The notes: generated by a model not told the origin, from the sequence alone. 64,000 nt of DNA from Adiantum capillus-veneris (GCA_014529385.2 CM043962.1:125472470-125536469); one strand, 5' to 3'; shown: positions 52,056-63,433, counted from the stretch's first letter. Numbers and translations: made by a program.

Positions 52056-53900
52056 CCCCCTCCTAGTACGGCTACTTGCAAAAGTGGCCATCAGTGACGC
52101 ACTTCAACAACCTGTGGAATCTTTTCTTGCATGACGCCCTTTGCCACGTATCCTCCGGCATACCATGATCTTGATGATGATTTTTATCACACCTTTAGGC
52201 TTTTAGTTTTAGTCTTTCAATGTACTTCCTTTTAATTTTGTGTCTAGACATTGGTTTACAACCACAAGGATCTCGTCTCGTAGGTACTTTTGGCCTTTTG
52301 CCAACGGTTAATATAGCATTTCATCTCATTTCTATCCCTCTTCCCCCCCTCTCCCCCTTACCTTTTGGACCCTGATTGATATCAATACCAAAACCAATCT
52401 ACGGACCCTCCTTTTTTATTTGATTGTCCCCAACCTCACAAGTCGATGACCTCTTGCCATCCCCACTCACTGACTCATCAATTTTGATGATGTACATATA
52501 CACACACACACGCACACATACTGGGAGTGTTCTATATGGTCTTTCAAAACTTGGAGTTGATGTTTGAATGATTGTCAAAATCGTACAACACATTTTTACT
52601 AAGGCTTAAGCTATTAGGCTCTATCAGAGGAGACTCAAAATAATAATTTTTCTGTTTAACATTTTTGTACAGCAATGGATATAAATTTGATAGTCATAAT
52701 TCTTTTATCGTTTTTTGTGTCAAGTGTGAGATGCTCACGTACTACGGCACTCGGATGTAGGACCACATTTGGTGTCAAGTCTTCTCTCTTTTTCTCTATG
52801 TGACATACTAGGTATACGTCATTGGGATGTATTTTCCATACCCTTAATTATTTTGCGTATGGTCAAGATGTATCAAGCCTAAGTATTTGAACAAGGATAA
52901 CCATATGAGAACTCTAAGTAGATACAGTTCTAGCTACCAAAACTTAAGGTGACTGTTATCCCGGTTACATGAATATAGATCCAAGTACATCACTATTTGC
53001 ATATTACCCCTTACTTATGTACTGTAAGATTATATCCATTAGCAATTTTTGTTACATATTACTCGATAAAGCTCCAGGTATTTGCTTATGTATCACTTCC
53101 CTGTCAATGTTTCCAATACTCCTTCGCAGAAGACTATGTTTAGTGAAGGATATTTACCTCCCCACCAGAATTTGGGGCAACTACTTTAGGAGCTGTTTTT
53201 GGATTATCCTCACAATTATACATTATATGTGGCCTCACTTTATCTGAAGATCGATATCCACTGGTCATCCCAATCTTGCAAACCACTCTGCTCATCTGTC
53301 CTTCAAGTTTTCTACTTTCATTGTCTTTTCTTGGCAAACAAACTTTACATCAGTTTTGTCCTTCATGGCATTTCAAATGTTAATGCATATGATGTGCAAT
53401 TATTAACAACTTCTTTAAATTAACAAGCCATTGTTTTTAGTGATTTGGTTTTTAGAAAAGTTTTGCAGATAAATCTAAATACAATGTTCTCATATCCAAA
53501 TCCAGGTATGTACTCCTTAATGCATTCTGATAATATCCCTCTTGAAACATCATTACAATTATCCCTGATACGTAAAATCTCTCTATATATCCTTAGACAT
53601 AAAAGTAACATTATCTAATTTATCACAAGTATTTATCCCATCTCTTCTCTTATCTTGGCCACTCCAAATTCCCCCACCCTTCATCACATCTCCTTATGCG
53701 CGAATCCTCTAGTTTTATAGTGGTTTGATAAATTAATATTTATTATATTTGATTTCTTTTAAGTGAGTCTTTTTGTAGATATTCTCACACCCCTATAGAT
53801 ACCCCAACACCTTTGCAGCAAGCAAATACATTTTTTCAGATGCTCCCTTACTTGTTTACATTATGTTGCAAAATCCATTGTTTCTAATGTCATGGGTTCT
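51531..53900. other. copia-3 interior, right part
   Basis: The stretch contains (CT)n with C8 (51991-52060) and a copy of about 100 bp (51895-51990) related to 48147-48245 (TTTTATTT-GTACCCA and TTGGAAGACGA). No gene is recognised. Confidence 0.45.
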
Positions 53901-54073
53901 ACTTTCTTTGATTGAACTCTTACTGAGATGACTTGTCATACCTCTACTTACATGACTTCAGTTGGTGTGCAATGATCACTAACACATTCCAATCTATTCC
54001 AAATTTATATCAAACAGCTCATTTATTTTTTACTTTTTATGCCATGTCTAGAGTCCATTGGTCACAGGCACAT

Positions 54074-54270
54074 AGATTCGCCGATTTAGGCAACATGTCA
54101 ATGCTCATCCTAGTGCAAATTTTCCGATTTAGGCAGCCCACCAAAAAACTACATACTTGCAATTTTTTTAATACCAAATGCAGATTCTCCAATTTAGGCA
54201 TCATTGGTGCAGATTTGCCGATTTAGGAAGCACGTCTTATTGGTGTAGATTCGCCAATTTAGGCAACACC
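54074..54270. repeat. five copies of a GATTCGCCGATTTAGGCA-like motif
   Basis: Variants lie at about 54074, 54117, 54181, 54212 and 54246. The last two form a 34-bp tandem unit. They vary at 1-4 bases. Confidence 0.8.
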
Positions 54271-54709
54271 AATCATAAAATCATGCTGCAGTGGCTGGCC
54301 ACCACTGTAACTGGTATGATTTTGTTACCCGGGTACATAATGAAAGTGATTTGGATTTGGACTTATATTGTGGAATTGGAGTTGGATTGGGATATGGTAT
54401 CTGATGGTTATTTTGTCACGACAATGTTTATGTGATGAGACTTGACATTATGAGATTGATGATGAGTGTGACCAATGATATCCTGATTCATTAGGGTATG
54501 ACATATACTGCTTATTCTAGTGGTATGGAACACTAGAATAGGTAGTATGTGGATGATGGCAGACATAAGCAATGTTGTCTAATTTTATAGATTTTCCTTT
54601 TACTCTGTGATAATTTCGATACAAATTTCTAATCATTGTTTTTGACAAGTATTGTTTGTAAATTTTTTATCTTCGCAACTGAGGCAAGTTGCTTTCCAAC
54701 GCAGATGTA

Positions 54710-55037
54710 TGTTATGGAATTGATATTTTACTATTTTTACAGCTGACAGGTGGAAAAAGGTTGGATCGAGCTAGGCCTATGAGAATGGAAATATATATAT
54801 ATATATTATACATTTTATTATTCAAGTGCCCTTTTATGAGCTTTGGCCATTTATGACCGGCCGACTAGTTTGTACTCAATTTGACCATTCAAGAAATCTA
54901 TAAATGAAATACGTGCAAGAGGGAAATGGTCACTCTTGCACGGGGGGAGACTGCACCCAATGCCTGTGTATTTTTTTCTCTCTTCTCCTTCACGGTGCTG
55001 GTGTAGCACTCCGCTCTAGGAGGTGCGCCTGCATGCC

Positions 55038-55090
<53 letters not shown>

Positions 55091-55215
55091 CCTTATTGTG
55101 TATGGCTTGGAGTATGTGGAAAGATGGTTGCCAGGTATACAATTTTATTCGTTTATGGCTTGCATTGTACTTTTTTGGGTATTTTGCAGGGCTCTCTACG
55201 CCTCCATCTATAGCA
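54710..55215 (+). repeat. copia-3 3' LTR with C40 tract
   Basis: The repeat starts TGTTATGG and ends CTATAGCA. A run of 40 C (55039-55078) followed by (TC)n sits where the 5' LTR has (CT)n(CTAT)n. Confidence 0.9.
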
Positions 55216-55520
55216 ATGGCTATCACAAAGACAATATGATTTGGACATGCTTAAAAAGTATGGTATGAATGATTTTGATTAGCCAAATGTGATACCCTTA
55301 TATCATAATATAGATTTGGAAAATGATGCAAGCCAAGTGGTTTGAGAATGCTACCATGTACAAGAAGATGGTTGGTAGCTTGATCTACTTGACTATTTCA
55401 CATCTAGACTTGAGCTACACAATTGGGTTGGTAAGTCAATTTATGCAATCTCCTACGAAACCACACTTGGATGCTATGAGGCACACATTGTGCTATGTGA
55501 GTACCACAAGCCATAACCCA
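55216..55520 (+). pseudogene. pol: copia-2 RT C-terminal part
   Basis: The frame reads ENATMYKKMVGSLIYLTISH and LDLSYTIGLVSQFMQSPTKP, the conserved copia stretch before RNase H (YRQLVGSLIYL-type). It is lost after about 55510; no RNase H box follows. Confidence 0.88.
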
Positions 55521-56382
55521 TCGATATCTATGATGAATACAATTTTCTTTCTTCAAGTGAAACGTCTTACATCAAATTTGTGTGTGAAATATGATATGAT
55601 GAGTATAATTGTCTTTACAATAGCATCATGTAACTCTCAATAAATACAATAAAAGAAAATCTCAATTTGATCTTTGTCATAAATCATACACAATTGAAAA
55701 GAAAATCAAAATAAAAATATCTAAAGTGATATGACTTTGATCTAACTCGATACACATGCATCAAAATATATGTGATACACATAAAGAGTAAATATGGAGA
55801 TCAATCAAATTGTCTACTTCTTTCAATATGTAAATCAAATTGAAAACAATGTAGATTCAATATGTTTAACTCTTGATCTAATTTATTTTTATATAAACCG
55901 AATTACATATGATGCACGAAAAGAAAATCCAAGAATCATGAAATAAGAAACTCATTACGTATCAATATGTAAATCTAATTGAATACAATATAATTTCAAC
56001 GTAATTAACTCTTGGTCTAATTTGTTCTATACAAATGGAATTATATATAATGTATCAAAAGAAATTCAATATTCATAACAAAAAGAAAATGGATTTGGAA
56101 ATATAAAAGCTCTTATCTTTTGATGGTTTTGATTGAAAACATATTGAAAAAAGTTACTAATTTGATGTAAGTCACTTTTGGTGCAGAATTTGATAAATAT
56201 GTCATGACAAGAAGCTCCAAAACAATCCAAAATATTAAGAACGACTTTTCAAACACTGAAATTGTAGTTTTGAGAAGAAAGTCATGACAGTTTTATGTTT
56301 TGTTGAATTGCCAATTTTTGCTACGCGTACGCTACAAGGGAGGCAAAAAATGCCCTATGTTTTGTGAAGAAAAAGCAAACAT
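55521..56382. other. AT-rich spacer with tandem duplication
   Basis: Two diverged copies of about 110 bp at 55824 and 55963 share CAATATGTAAATC(A/T)AATTGAA and TTAACTCTTG(A/G)TCTAATTT. No gene is seen. Confidence 0.6.
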
Positions 56383-56394
56383 GCTCTGATACTA
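56383..56394 (-). other. copia primer-binding-site relic
   Basis: TAGTATCAGAGC on the minus strand is one change from the initiator-Met PBS. An LTR would extend to the right from about 56396 (AAGGAGACAGAG on plus), but its other end is not seen. Confidence 0.5.
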
Positions 56395-57576
56395 TATTAA
56401 GGAGACAGAGAAAGAGAAGAACAAAGAGACAATACTTAGAGAGTGCAACCCCAAAGTATGTAGAATAGACACATATGATGGTACACGGTTATGTTTAGAG
56501 TAGATTCTCAGCCCAACATCCCCTTGTTAGTACTAGGTTCTAATATCCTAAAAATTGAAGGCCAGGTGACTCTTTTATAAGTTACTTCACCATTTTCCCT
56601 ACCTACTTTTTATAAATGTCATGTCAAATTCACTTATTAATAAATGACTTAAGTGATTGTTCATATACCTATATGCTTAAGTGACTACTACTATGCAAGT
56701 AAGGTTATGCAACTATGACGTGTCTGATCATGCATGTCCTTCTAGGGACTCACTAAGTGAGAAGCTAGTTCCTCAGCTATACTAACTAAGATAGATGTTG
56801 ACCTGTATCAAAATCTTGTCCATATGGCTCGAGTACAATGCACAGAGGACAGTATTTCCCCATAAGCCTCTGAATAGATTTTGAATTTTATTTCATGCAA
56901 TACCATCGAATCTCTTTTGGGGTGATCCTCAGAAATGAGGATACTAGAAAAAAGGTATCCAAAAACCTCTGATATAGTCAATGAAAGTTCCTTCCTCTTT
57001 CATTCTCAGATGATGCCAAGCCGTGATGACATCTTCTTCATATTCTTCCATTAACGAAGCCTAGGTGAAAATTTTCTTGAATTTTTCCACTTCTTAGGTG
57101 CTTCTCTGTGAAACCGCAGTGTAGGCCACCATGTTGGTGCATTATATTTCAAATAAGAATCCCCTCTTTGTATCTAGGAATTTTGTGACAAACGACCCTC
57201 TCAGCTTTTCTGTTTTGCACTCAGCTTTGCTTTTTCCTTCATTACCGAGTTGAGAGGAGAATGGACGACCTCTTGCCATCTGGAGGGAGCCTCATCAAGT
57301 GGGTAATCCTTTAGGTGATTCACATATCTTAGGTCCTTGGAGTAAATTATTTATATATTTTATACACTTATCAATCTATAATTGAAGTTTGTACTCCTCT
57401 CACTGTTGATATTCCTTGCCAAAAACTTGTCAAACCCTCTCAACTCCTTGTAAAAATACTTACTCCCATTGTTGGTTTCTGAAAAAATGTGAGTGAAAGG
57501 CTCAAAGTTCAAGGTGAGTGCAAGCTATGTGCTCTACCGCAAGCCAAATACAACTCCTAGTGAGTGAGTGACTCTC
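56395..57576. other. spacer, probable decayed copia LTR at left
   Basis: No coding frame. The left part may be the LTR belonging to the PBS relic at 56383-56394. Confidence 0.35.
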
Positions 57577-57720
57577 TGTGTGTGTGTGTGTGTGTGTATC
57601 TCTATGTCTATGTCTAGGTCTATGTCTATGTCTAGGTCTATGTCTTTGTCTATGTCTATGTCTATGTCCATGTCCATGTCCATGTCCATGTTCATGTCCA
57701 TGTCCATGTCCATGTCTATT
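57577..57720. repeat. (TG)n followed by hexanucleotide (ATGTCT/ATGTCC)n
   Basis: A TG run (57577-57597) leads into about 20 units of ATGTCT, changing to ATGTCC in the second half. Translated frames (Met-Ser on plus; His-Gly and His-Arg on minus) are artefacts of the repeat. Confidence 0.95.
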
Positions 57721-58784
57721 TCTGTGTATGTAAGAAGGCAACGCCTGGTTTGTATGCCTGACCTTTGTCTGCTTGGGGAGTGAGCAAATGTAACATTTAA
57801 TGGCCTAATAACTTGTGTGTAGCGTAAATGAGCATGAACATAGTGGGCATTTCATTAGAATAGATTCCTAATGAGAATTACAAGAGTGCTTGGGTGGAGA
57901 GAGCAACAAAAAAAGCATAACACCTAGTTAGATAGCATCGACAATACTTTCAAAAGAGAGAGAAATTAAGCTAATGACAACAGTTGAGGACTGGATTTGC
58001 ATGGAGCCAGTTCCCCCTCCAAAAGGCTTTGTATTATGGTTTCTCCCATCAAGAGAGACATTGTACAATGCAATTCTTTGTGTTCCTTCAAGACTAGCTA
58101 GTGCAATGAAGATGAAAGATTCATGCACTAAGAAAACACTTAGCAAACACAGCTTGAATTATCCCCGTTCTCACACCCAAGACCTCACACACCTTCGAAG
58201 ATGGTGAGAGCTAGCAGGGTATGAGAGTAGATTGAGAGGAAGAAGGAGTATCTTACAAGAAAGATGTACATCTCCTCACATAATCACTCATATTAGCATA
58301 GATTATCTTAGTAATTAGCTTGGTAGAGGAGATGAGCATGCATTGAAGCTTGGCTCTTGGTTGGATTTGCATCCACATGCCAAGAGTGTGTTGATGTAGG
58401 CTTCTATCTCACAAGCTTGGAGTAGGTGATGAGCTCTCCATTAAAGCTTGGGAAGAGATAGTCTTCTCTTTCTTCACACATGAGATTGTGTGAGTGTGTG
58501 TGTGATAATTCCTTGCAAAAATCAGCCCCCCTTCTCTCTTGGGCGAGCCCTCTTGCTAAATGCTCTTGCTCTCATCCCATTGGACCTCCCCAGGGCTAGC
58601 CTATCACCATTAAGCAGCATAAGTGATAGCCTTTTGACATGTGTCCCCCTTTCCCCTTTTGTGAGAGCTTTAGGTTACTTAATAATTCAATTAAACTCTC
58701 ATTGGACCCCTTTGCCTCGTGGCCAATAGGAATCAAGCAAGCCATTGGGCTCCTGAAGGCTCATTGGACCCCTTGGGAGACTGC
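57721..58784. other. spacer beyond element D leader
   Basis: In minus sense this is downstream of leader ORF-b of D, where gag should be. I see no Gag, only weak frames and repeats of GGGGTCCAATGAG (about 58700 and 58765). The rest of D has been lost or replaced. Confidence 0.4.
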
Positions 58785-59006
58785 TCAATAGTCATCTAGG
58801 AGAATGAAAATGTAAACGTCAAAGCTTAGATCGTAGCGAATCAATGGCAAAATGAACGGATTGACTGAGGCATTGATAGCTGCTACTTGCCTAGGTTCAA
58901 ACATACGACGGGAAACACGTTGAAATTATAACTTTGTGCCAACTATTACATGCACGTCCTGTCTAGCCAAAGGAATGAATGTACGATACAAGTCCTCTTG
59001 ATTCAT
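58785..59006 (-). pseudogene. element D leader ORF-b homologue
   Basis: The minus-strand ATG at 59006 opens a frame starting MNQED and containing IPLARQDVHVIVGTKL, one in-frame TAA, then RRMF, INASVNPFILP and FDVYIFILLDD, ending TGA at 58785. It matches ORF-b of element C in start, length and core. Only eight bases separate it from the stop of ORF-a. It is the second witness for a conserved leader protein. Confidence 0.65.
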
Positions 59007-59014
59007 TAACCTAG

Positions 59015-59290
59015 CTAAAACAAGATGAACACATGTACATCAAAAGAGACATTATAGTCTACAAGTGGGAGTATAATAGGATTTGGAGATTGTAGAATAT
59101 CTCTTAATGCTTCAGCACCAAAGAGGAATACAATACGTTGTTGAAAAAAGATTTCTGTATCAATGCGAACATTTATTCTAATCCCTTGCACCCAATGAAA
59201 CTGATGAAATTGAATTGCATGAGCAGGATTAGGAGGTGGTGGATTGTTAATGTAAACACAACTAGTTTTTGAAGACTTACCTTGTGTATG
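59015..59290 (-). pseudogene. element D leader ORF-a homologue
   Basis: The minus-strand frame is open from 59290 to the TAG at 59015-59017 but has no ATG near its start. It encodes a Pro/His-rich head, then FFQQRIVFLFGAEALRDIL, SPNPIILP and SFDVHVF. About 38 of 55 core residues equal ORF-a of element C. A strong splice-donor sequence CAAG/GTAAGT lies at 59281/59280 at its upstream end, so translation may depend on splicing or the ATG was lost. Confidence 0.65.
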
Positions 59291-59308
59291 CTAACACAAC
59301 CGCTCCTC

Positions 59309-59325
59309 CTCAGTGGGGGCACCAA
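59309..59325 (-). other. element D primer-binding site
   Basis: TGGTGCCCCCACTGAGG on the minus strand is identical over 17 bases to the PBS of element C. It lies three bases from the LTR end (CGCCTCA). Confidence 0.8.
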
Positions 59326-59327
59326 TT

Positions 59328-60300
59328 TGAGGCGGTGTGGGGCGGGCAACAAGAAGAGCGGCCTCTAAACACCCTTCGAGGCTCCCGTGTTGCTCAATTG
59401 GGGATGGGGCAAGCACAATCAGAGACAACAACAACCCACAGCCAGAAACCAAACAAGAAAAGGGGCACCACCTAGTTGTAGATGCGAACTAGGACGCACG
59501 TGATATCTCCTTGTACTCAAACGCACAAAGAGAGGGGAATGCAAGATAGCCACACACACCAAACACAAACATTCACCACGCCAGAGAGAGGTAAAGAGCA
59601 CAAATCAACTTGAGCAACTCAGTCTTAGCCTTAAAGACTAGATGCACACAAAGCTTGATGAGAAATAGAGAGACAACACAAAACTTGACCTTGTTGCCAA
59701 TACACAAATTGTCTTAGGGTCACGGGAGCCCTCTCACCGAGCACCCTCTTACAATTTACCTTTTAGGCAAACAATTCAACAAGCCCTCAAACCGCCAAGC
59801 ATGAAATGGCACAACAAACTTCAAGGACAATATACCTTCAACCACCTGATGAGCCAACTTATCAAGTCAATTTGGAGAGAAGAGTCGTAGTTGCAACATA
59901 CAATTGCACCCAAAACTATGAATCTTATTTATGGACAAGAGTAGGCTACAAGTGTGATTGCAGAGTATAGTATCACTCCACTCCTCTAGATGGCATAACT
60001 AACTTCAAGCTTCTCCATGCACCTATGTGTAGTGATGGAATAGAGCACTCACAATGCACACACTCTACATAACTAGGCTTGAAGAGTGGTGTGTTATGTG
60101 TTGAGAATGGTGTGGTGTAGTGTGATCATGTGATAATTTACAAGGGAGAGAAGGGCTCTATTTATAGGTTTTAGAAGCCCCGATTAGGATTAGGCCTAAT
60201 CAAGTTTATTTGAAGAAATAAAAGATTGTGCATATTTTATTTTTTTAAATGAGGGTGGGTCTCTCTTGTCCTTTGAGTCACATGGATGTGGGCTCAAGGG
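59328..60300 (-). repeat. element D LTR (partial, other end not found)
   Basis: In minus sense the LTR ends CGCCTCA at 59328 next to the PBS and holds CTATAAATAG at 60158-60167, about 830 bp from its end, much as in element C. Its start must lie right of 60300, but without a partner LTR I cannot place it. A GGCCTAATC-type motif near the TATA box resembles the C LTR loosely. Confidence 0.6.
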
Positions 60301-61925
60301 AAGAGAATTATTGAGGATGAAAGGAGAGAGGGATTGAGTGAATAATTTGGGAGTGCCTACTCTAGTAGAGGGTGCATTTTACGATAAGGTTAGTGGTTAG
60401 TAGTTAGTAATTATCACTACAAAATATTTACAAAATCATTCGCCAAATGGTGAGATATATGATGAGAAAAGTTAGAGAAGGGATAAGCTTGTAAAGCAAG
60501 GTTGAAGCTTGGAGAAGTTGACATTCACCTCTTTACAGCACCGATAGAAGAAGCGGTCAGCATGGCGAAGTAGCGCGTGTCGATCAAGCTATGTTATCTT
60601 CAAACCTTGAAATATTCATGATAAAAGCATTTATTTGCAGAGGTTATCCTTGGATTTTTGCTGATTTTTTGAAGTTCTTTACAAAGCTGAAGAGAGTATG
60701 GTAATATGGACATATATGTAGAGAGAAAGGGAGACACATAGGCTGTAGAAATGGAGGATGAAGGCTATGGAGGTGTGAGAGATGTGGCAATGGTGAAGAG
60801 GGTGAATTAGGACATGGGAGTTGCAGGTTTGGGAGTGGGAAGGAGAGGGAGGAGTGTGTGTGAAAGAGGAAAATGATAAAGTGGAAGAGGGAGTGTGGCT
60901 GCATAGCATGGGCAAACTGGGGTCCACCAATAAAATCATAGCTCACAGCTCGTAGCTCAAAAAAATATGAAAAAATTTGAGTTGAAAGTTCAGCTCACGA
61001 GCTACAACTTTTGTTTGTATCACCTTTTTAAATTCGGGGAGCATGTGATCTTTAAAAATTCAGCAAAATCGACTGTTTTTTCCACTGCACAAAGTCCTTG
61101 TGAGGTCTTTCTTTGGATGATTCTTTTGAATACCTCCAAGAGTGAGCTCTCCATGGTGCATGCATGCATGCCACATACCCTTGGCCTTATTTGGTAGGTC
61201 TATAATTGAAGATATTGTTGAGATCATGATATAAGTGAATAGTACAACTAAGAAAATCAAATATTGAGGGGTCTAAAAATATGTACATGTCAAATATAAA
61301 TAGTATAGGTGGAAAAAATATAAAGGGGTCAAAATAAATCTCTCTCATTATAAGTCTACCATAAAAAGATGAATATTTTTTGTGGTCTAATTTATGAGAG
61401 TAATAGAGAATAGATGTAGGAAGGAAAAATGACAATAGTGAAAAAATATACACATAAATAAAACTAGTTTTTTTGGATTTTTGTTGGGATGGAGTTACAC
61501 CAAAAATAAGAGAAGCTTGCATGAAATTATTTTTATATGGAATAAAGAGTATGCAAAATGGTAAGAAAAAATATAGTAATTGTGAGTCAATGTACATAAC
61601 ATAAATAACACACCATAGGTAGAAATATTTAAATAAATATCAAAATAATTATGAAAAATCCTTTTGAAAAGTCCTATATACAATGAAATATTTACATACA
61701 AATGGGCCATAATATACTTATATTTTTTATTTTATTTTTATTTTTTTGGCTCAACTAGCCCAGTGACTAGCTAATTAAAGGTTTTTAAGAAGATATGGGA
61801 AAAGTCCCCTAACTCACACACACCTATATACAGTGAAATGGTAGGGATAGCCACAATGTTTGAGTGATTTGATAGGGTGAGGTAGCTTACTATGGCAATT
61901 ACAGAGAGCCGAAAAATGGCTATCA
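60301..61925. other. spacer, possibly U3 of element D LTR at left
   Basis: AT-rich with A- and T-runs; no gene. The frames at 60644-60946 (minus) are low-complexity Pro/Ser/His translations of a purine-rich strand. Confidence 0.4.
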
Positions 61926-62054
61926 CTACTTGGAATGAGAGAAAAGAATGAGACAAGAGAAATTCAAGCTATAGAAGCTTGACGGTTAGGAGAAAGGGAG
62001 AGTGTAATGAGAAGAATAAGATCAAGTTATGGCAAGCTTGATTAGGGTTTTGGC
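61926..62054 (+). repeat. inverted repeat, left arm
   Basis: About 129 bp from CTACTTGGAATGAGAG to GGTTTTGGC, the reverse complement of 62946-63079 with roughly ten differences and a few small indels. The arms flank about 890 bp without a recognised gene. Confidence 0.9.
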
Positions 62055-62945
62055 CATGGCTTCTCTTGGAGGTCTGTGTGTGTGTAGGAGGTGTGTGCGA
62101 AAGAGGCTTAGCTATGGCTTTCTCATGTTTACTCTCAAGTTTGCACCTTGAAAAATGAAGGAGAGAAGTGTAAAATGAGAAGAGAAGCCCTCTTTTTATC
62201 AAGCTATAATTTGATGAAGTTTTCACTTCAAGGAGAACAATCACCAAGCCTAAAGAAATTGTAGACATGCGAGCCTACTTCGATGACTTAAAAAAGTGGA
62301 GAAGAATGAAAGAAAGATTATGTTTGAGGACATATGCACAAGGATTTCTCATGATTTTGGTAATCATTCATACTCCCTTGCACAAGCATTTCTCACTACA
62401 CGAGCATGTTCACTCTTATGAATTTTGCATTTTTACTCTTACACTACCATTTATTAAAGGGTTCTACTCTTGCATAATCAATCAAAGGAGTTTTAAGATT
62501 ATTTTTCTTAAGATTACAAGTTGATGCATTCTAAATGTTTGTGTTACTACTTATGGCCCATACTAAAGCAAAGTCATTGTAGAGAGCATATGCATTGCTC
62601 ATTTCAAGTTTGTCTACTTTCAAATTTGTGTTGCAATTACAAAACGGGGGGGGGGGGGGGGGGGAGTAAGGGGATAGCTTCGTGGAAGTGACAATCGTGT
62701 TGTCTAAATATAAACCTCCCATCACTTCCATGGAAAATATCCCATGGATAACAAATGATGCAAAGAAAAAAAATAGGATTCATCCAAGACGGGGTTAACT
62801 GAAACTTACGTCAAGACAAAACCTTAACACTAGTTTGGTAACCTAATAGGACATGAAAGTTTCCTTTTAGGGATTTGAAAAAAATATCCAAAAACATAGT
62901 AGATCCACTCATTTTGAAAAATCCATTCATGAGCTTATAGTTCAA
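62055..62945. other. interior between inverted-repeat arms
   Basis: Short frames only (for example 62267-62524), plus the G19 tract. No transposase or other known protein. Confidence 0.5.
62646..62664. repeat. G19 homopolymer
   Basis: A run of 19 G between the inverted-repeat arms. Confidence 0.9.
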
Positions 62946-63079
62946 GCCAAAACCTTAATTAAGCTTGCCATAACTTTACGTTATTCTTCTCATTACACTC
63001 TCCCTTTCCTCTCTCCTAATCCTCAAGCTTACATAGCTTGAATTTCCCTTGTCTCATTTTTTTCTCTCATTCCAAGTAG
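62946..63079 (-). repeat. inverted repeat, right arm
   Basis: The reverse complement of 61926-62054. It ends about seven bases before the likely start of the copia-4 LTR. Confidence 0.9.
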
Positions 63080-63085
63080 CACAAT

Positions 63086-63313
63086 TGTTACACTCACGTG
63101 TCCCTCGGGTAGTTTTGATGTAAACCGTTTCCCTATACACTGACACTTTTTACTCTAGTGCTGGCTAGAAGTTTTTTCCCCGTGTAACCATATATACACA
63201 CTATACGCATGTGTGGTGGTATGTTGTACTTAGGGAGACTCGTATCTTTCTCTCATACTCACACTTGAACTCTTCATAACAAAGTGAGGGAGCTTCAAGC
63301 TATCAAGCTTCTT

Positions 63314-63376
<63 letters not shown>

Positions 63377-63430
63377 ATCTACGGGTGTGTGTGCGCGTCT
63401 ATAGCTTCCCTAACTCCCTTCTTCACCCAA
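63086..63430 (+). repeat. copia-4 5' LTR (approximate)
   Basis: The stretch runs from TGTTACACTC to TTCACCCA, four bases before a perfect PBS. It contains a TATA-like TATATACA (63191-63198) and a (GT)n run (63314-63370). The start is a guess, since the partner LTR is outside the window. Confidence 0.55.
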
Positions 63431-63433
63431 AAA

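Larger units (their letters stand above)
45171..55215 (+). mobile_element. copia-3, LTR element without recognisable gag or pol
   Basis: LTRs at 45171-45654 and 54710-55215 and a perfect initiator-Met PBS at 45656-45667 define the element. The flanks TTGGC and ATGGC are the target duplication with one change. The target frame of copia-2 rejoins across it. The 9-kb interior shows no Gag, RT or integrase and contains an inverted LTR of the same family, so it is either a large non-autonomous derivative or a heavily re-invaded copy. Confidence 0.88.
37735..55520 (+). mobile_element. Ty1/copia relic copia-2, split by two insertions
   Basis: Gag, protease, integrase and RT pieces in copia order lie at 37735-39520, 39870-40289, 44807-45170 and 55216-55520. 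The gaps are a Mutator-like element (40290-44806) and copia-3 (45171-55215), each flanked by a duplication of copia-2 coding sequence. The LTRs were not found. Confidence 0.88.

Noticed and set aside
57502-57783. Met-Ser (plus) and His-rich (minus) frames
   Set aside because: They are products of the hexanucleotide array, not proteins.
60644-60946. Minus-strand 100-codon frame rich in Pro, Ser, His and Leu
   Set aside because: A purine-rich plus strand gives open minus frames by composition; two overlapping frames are equally open.
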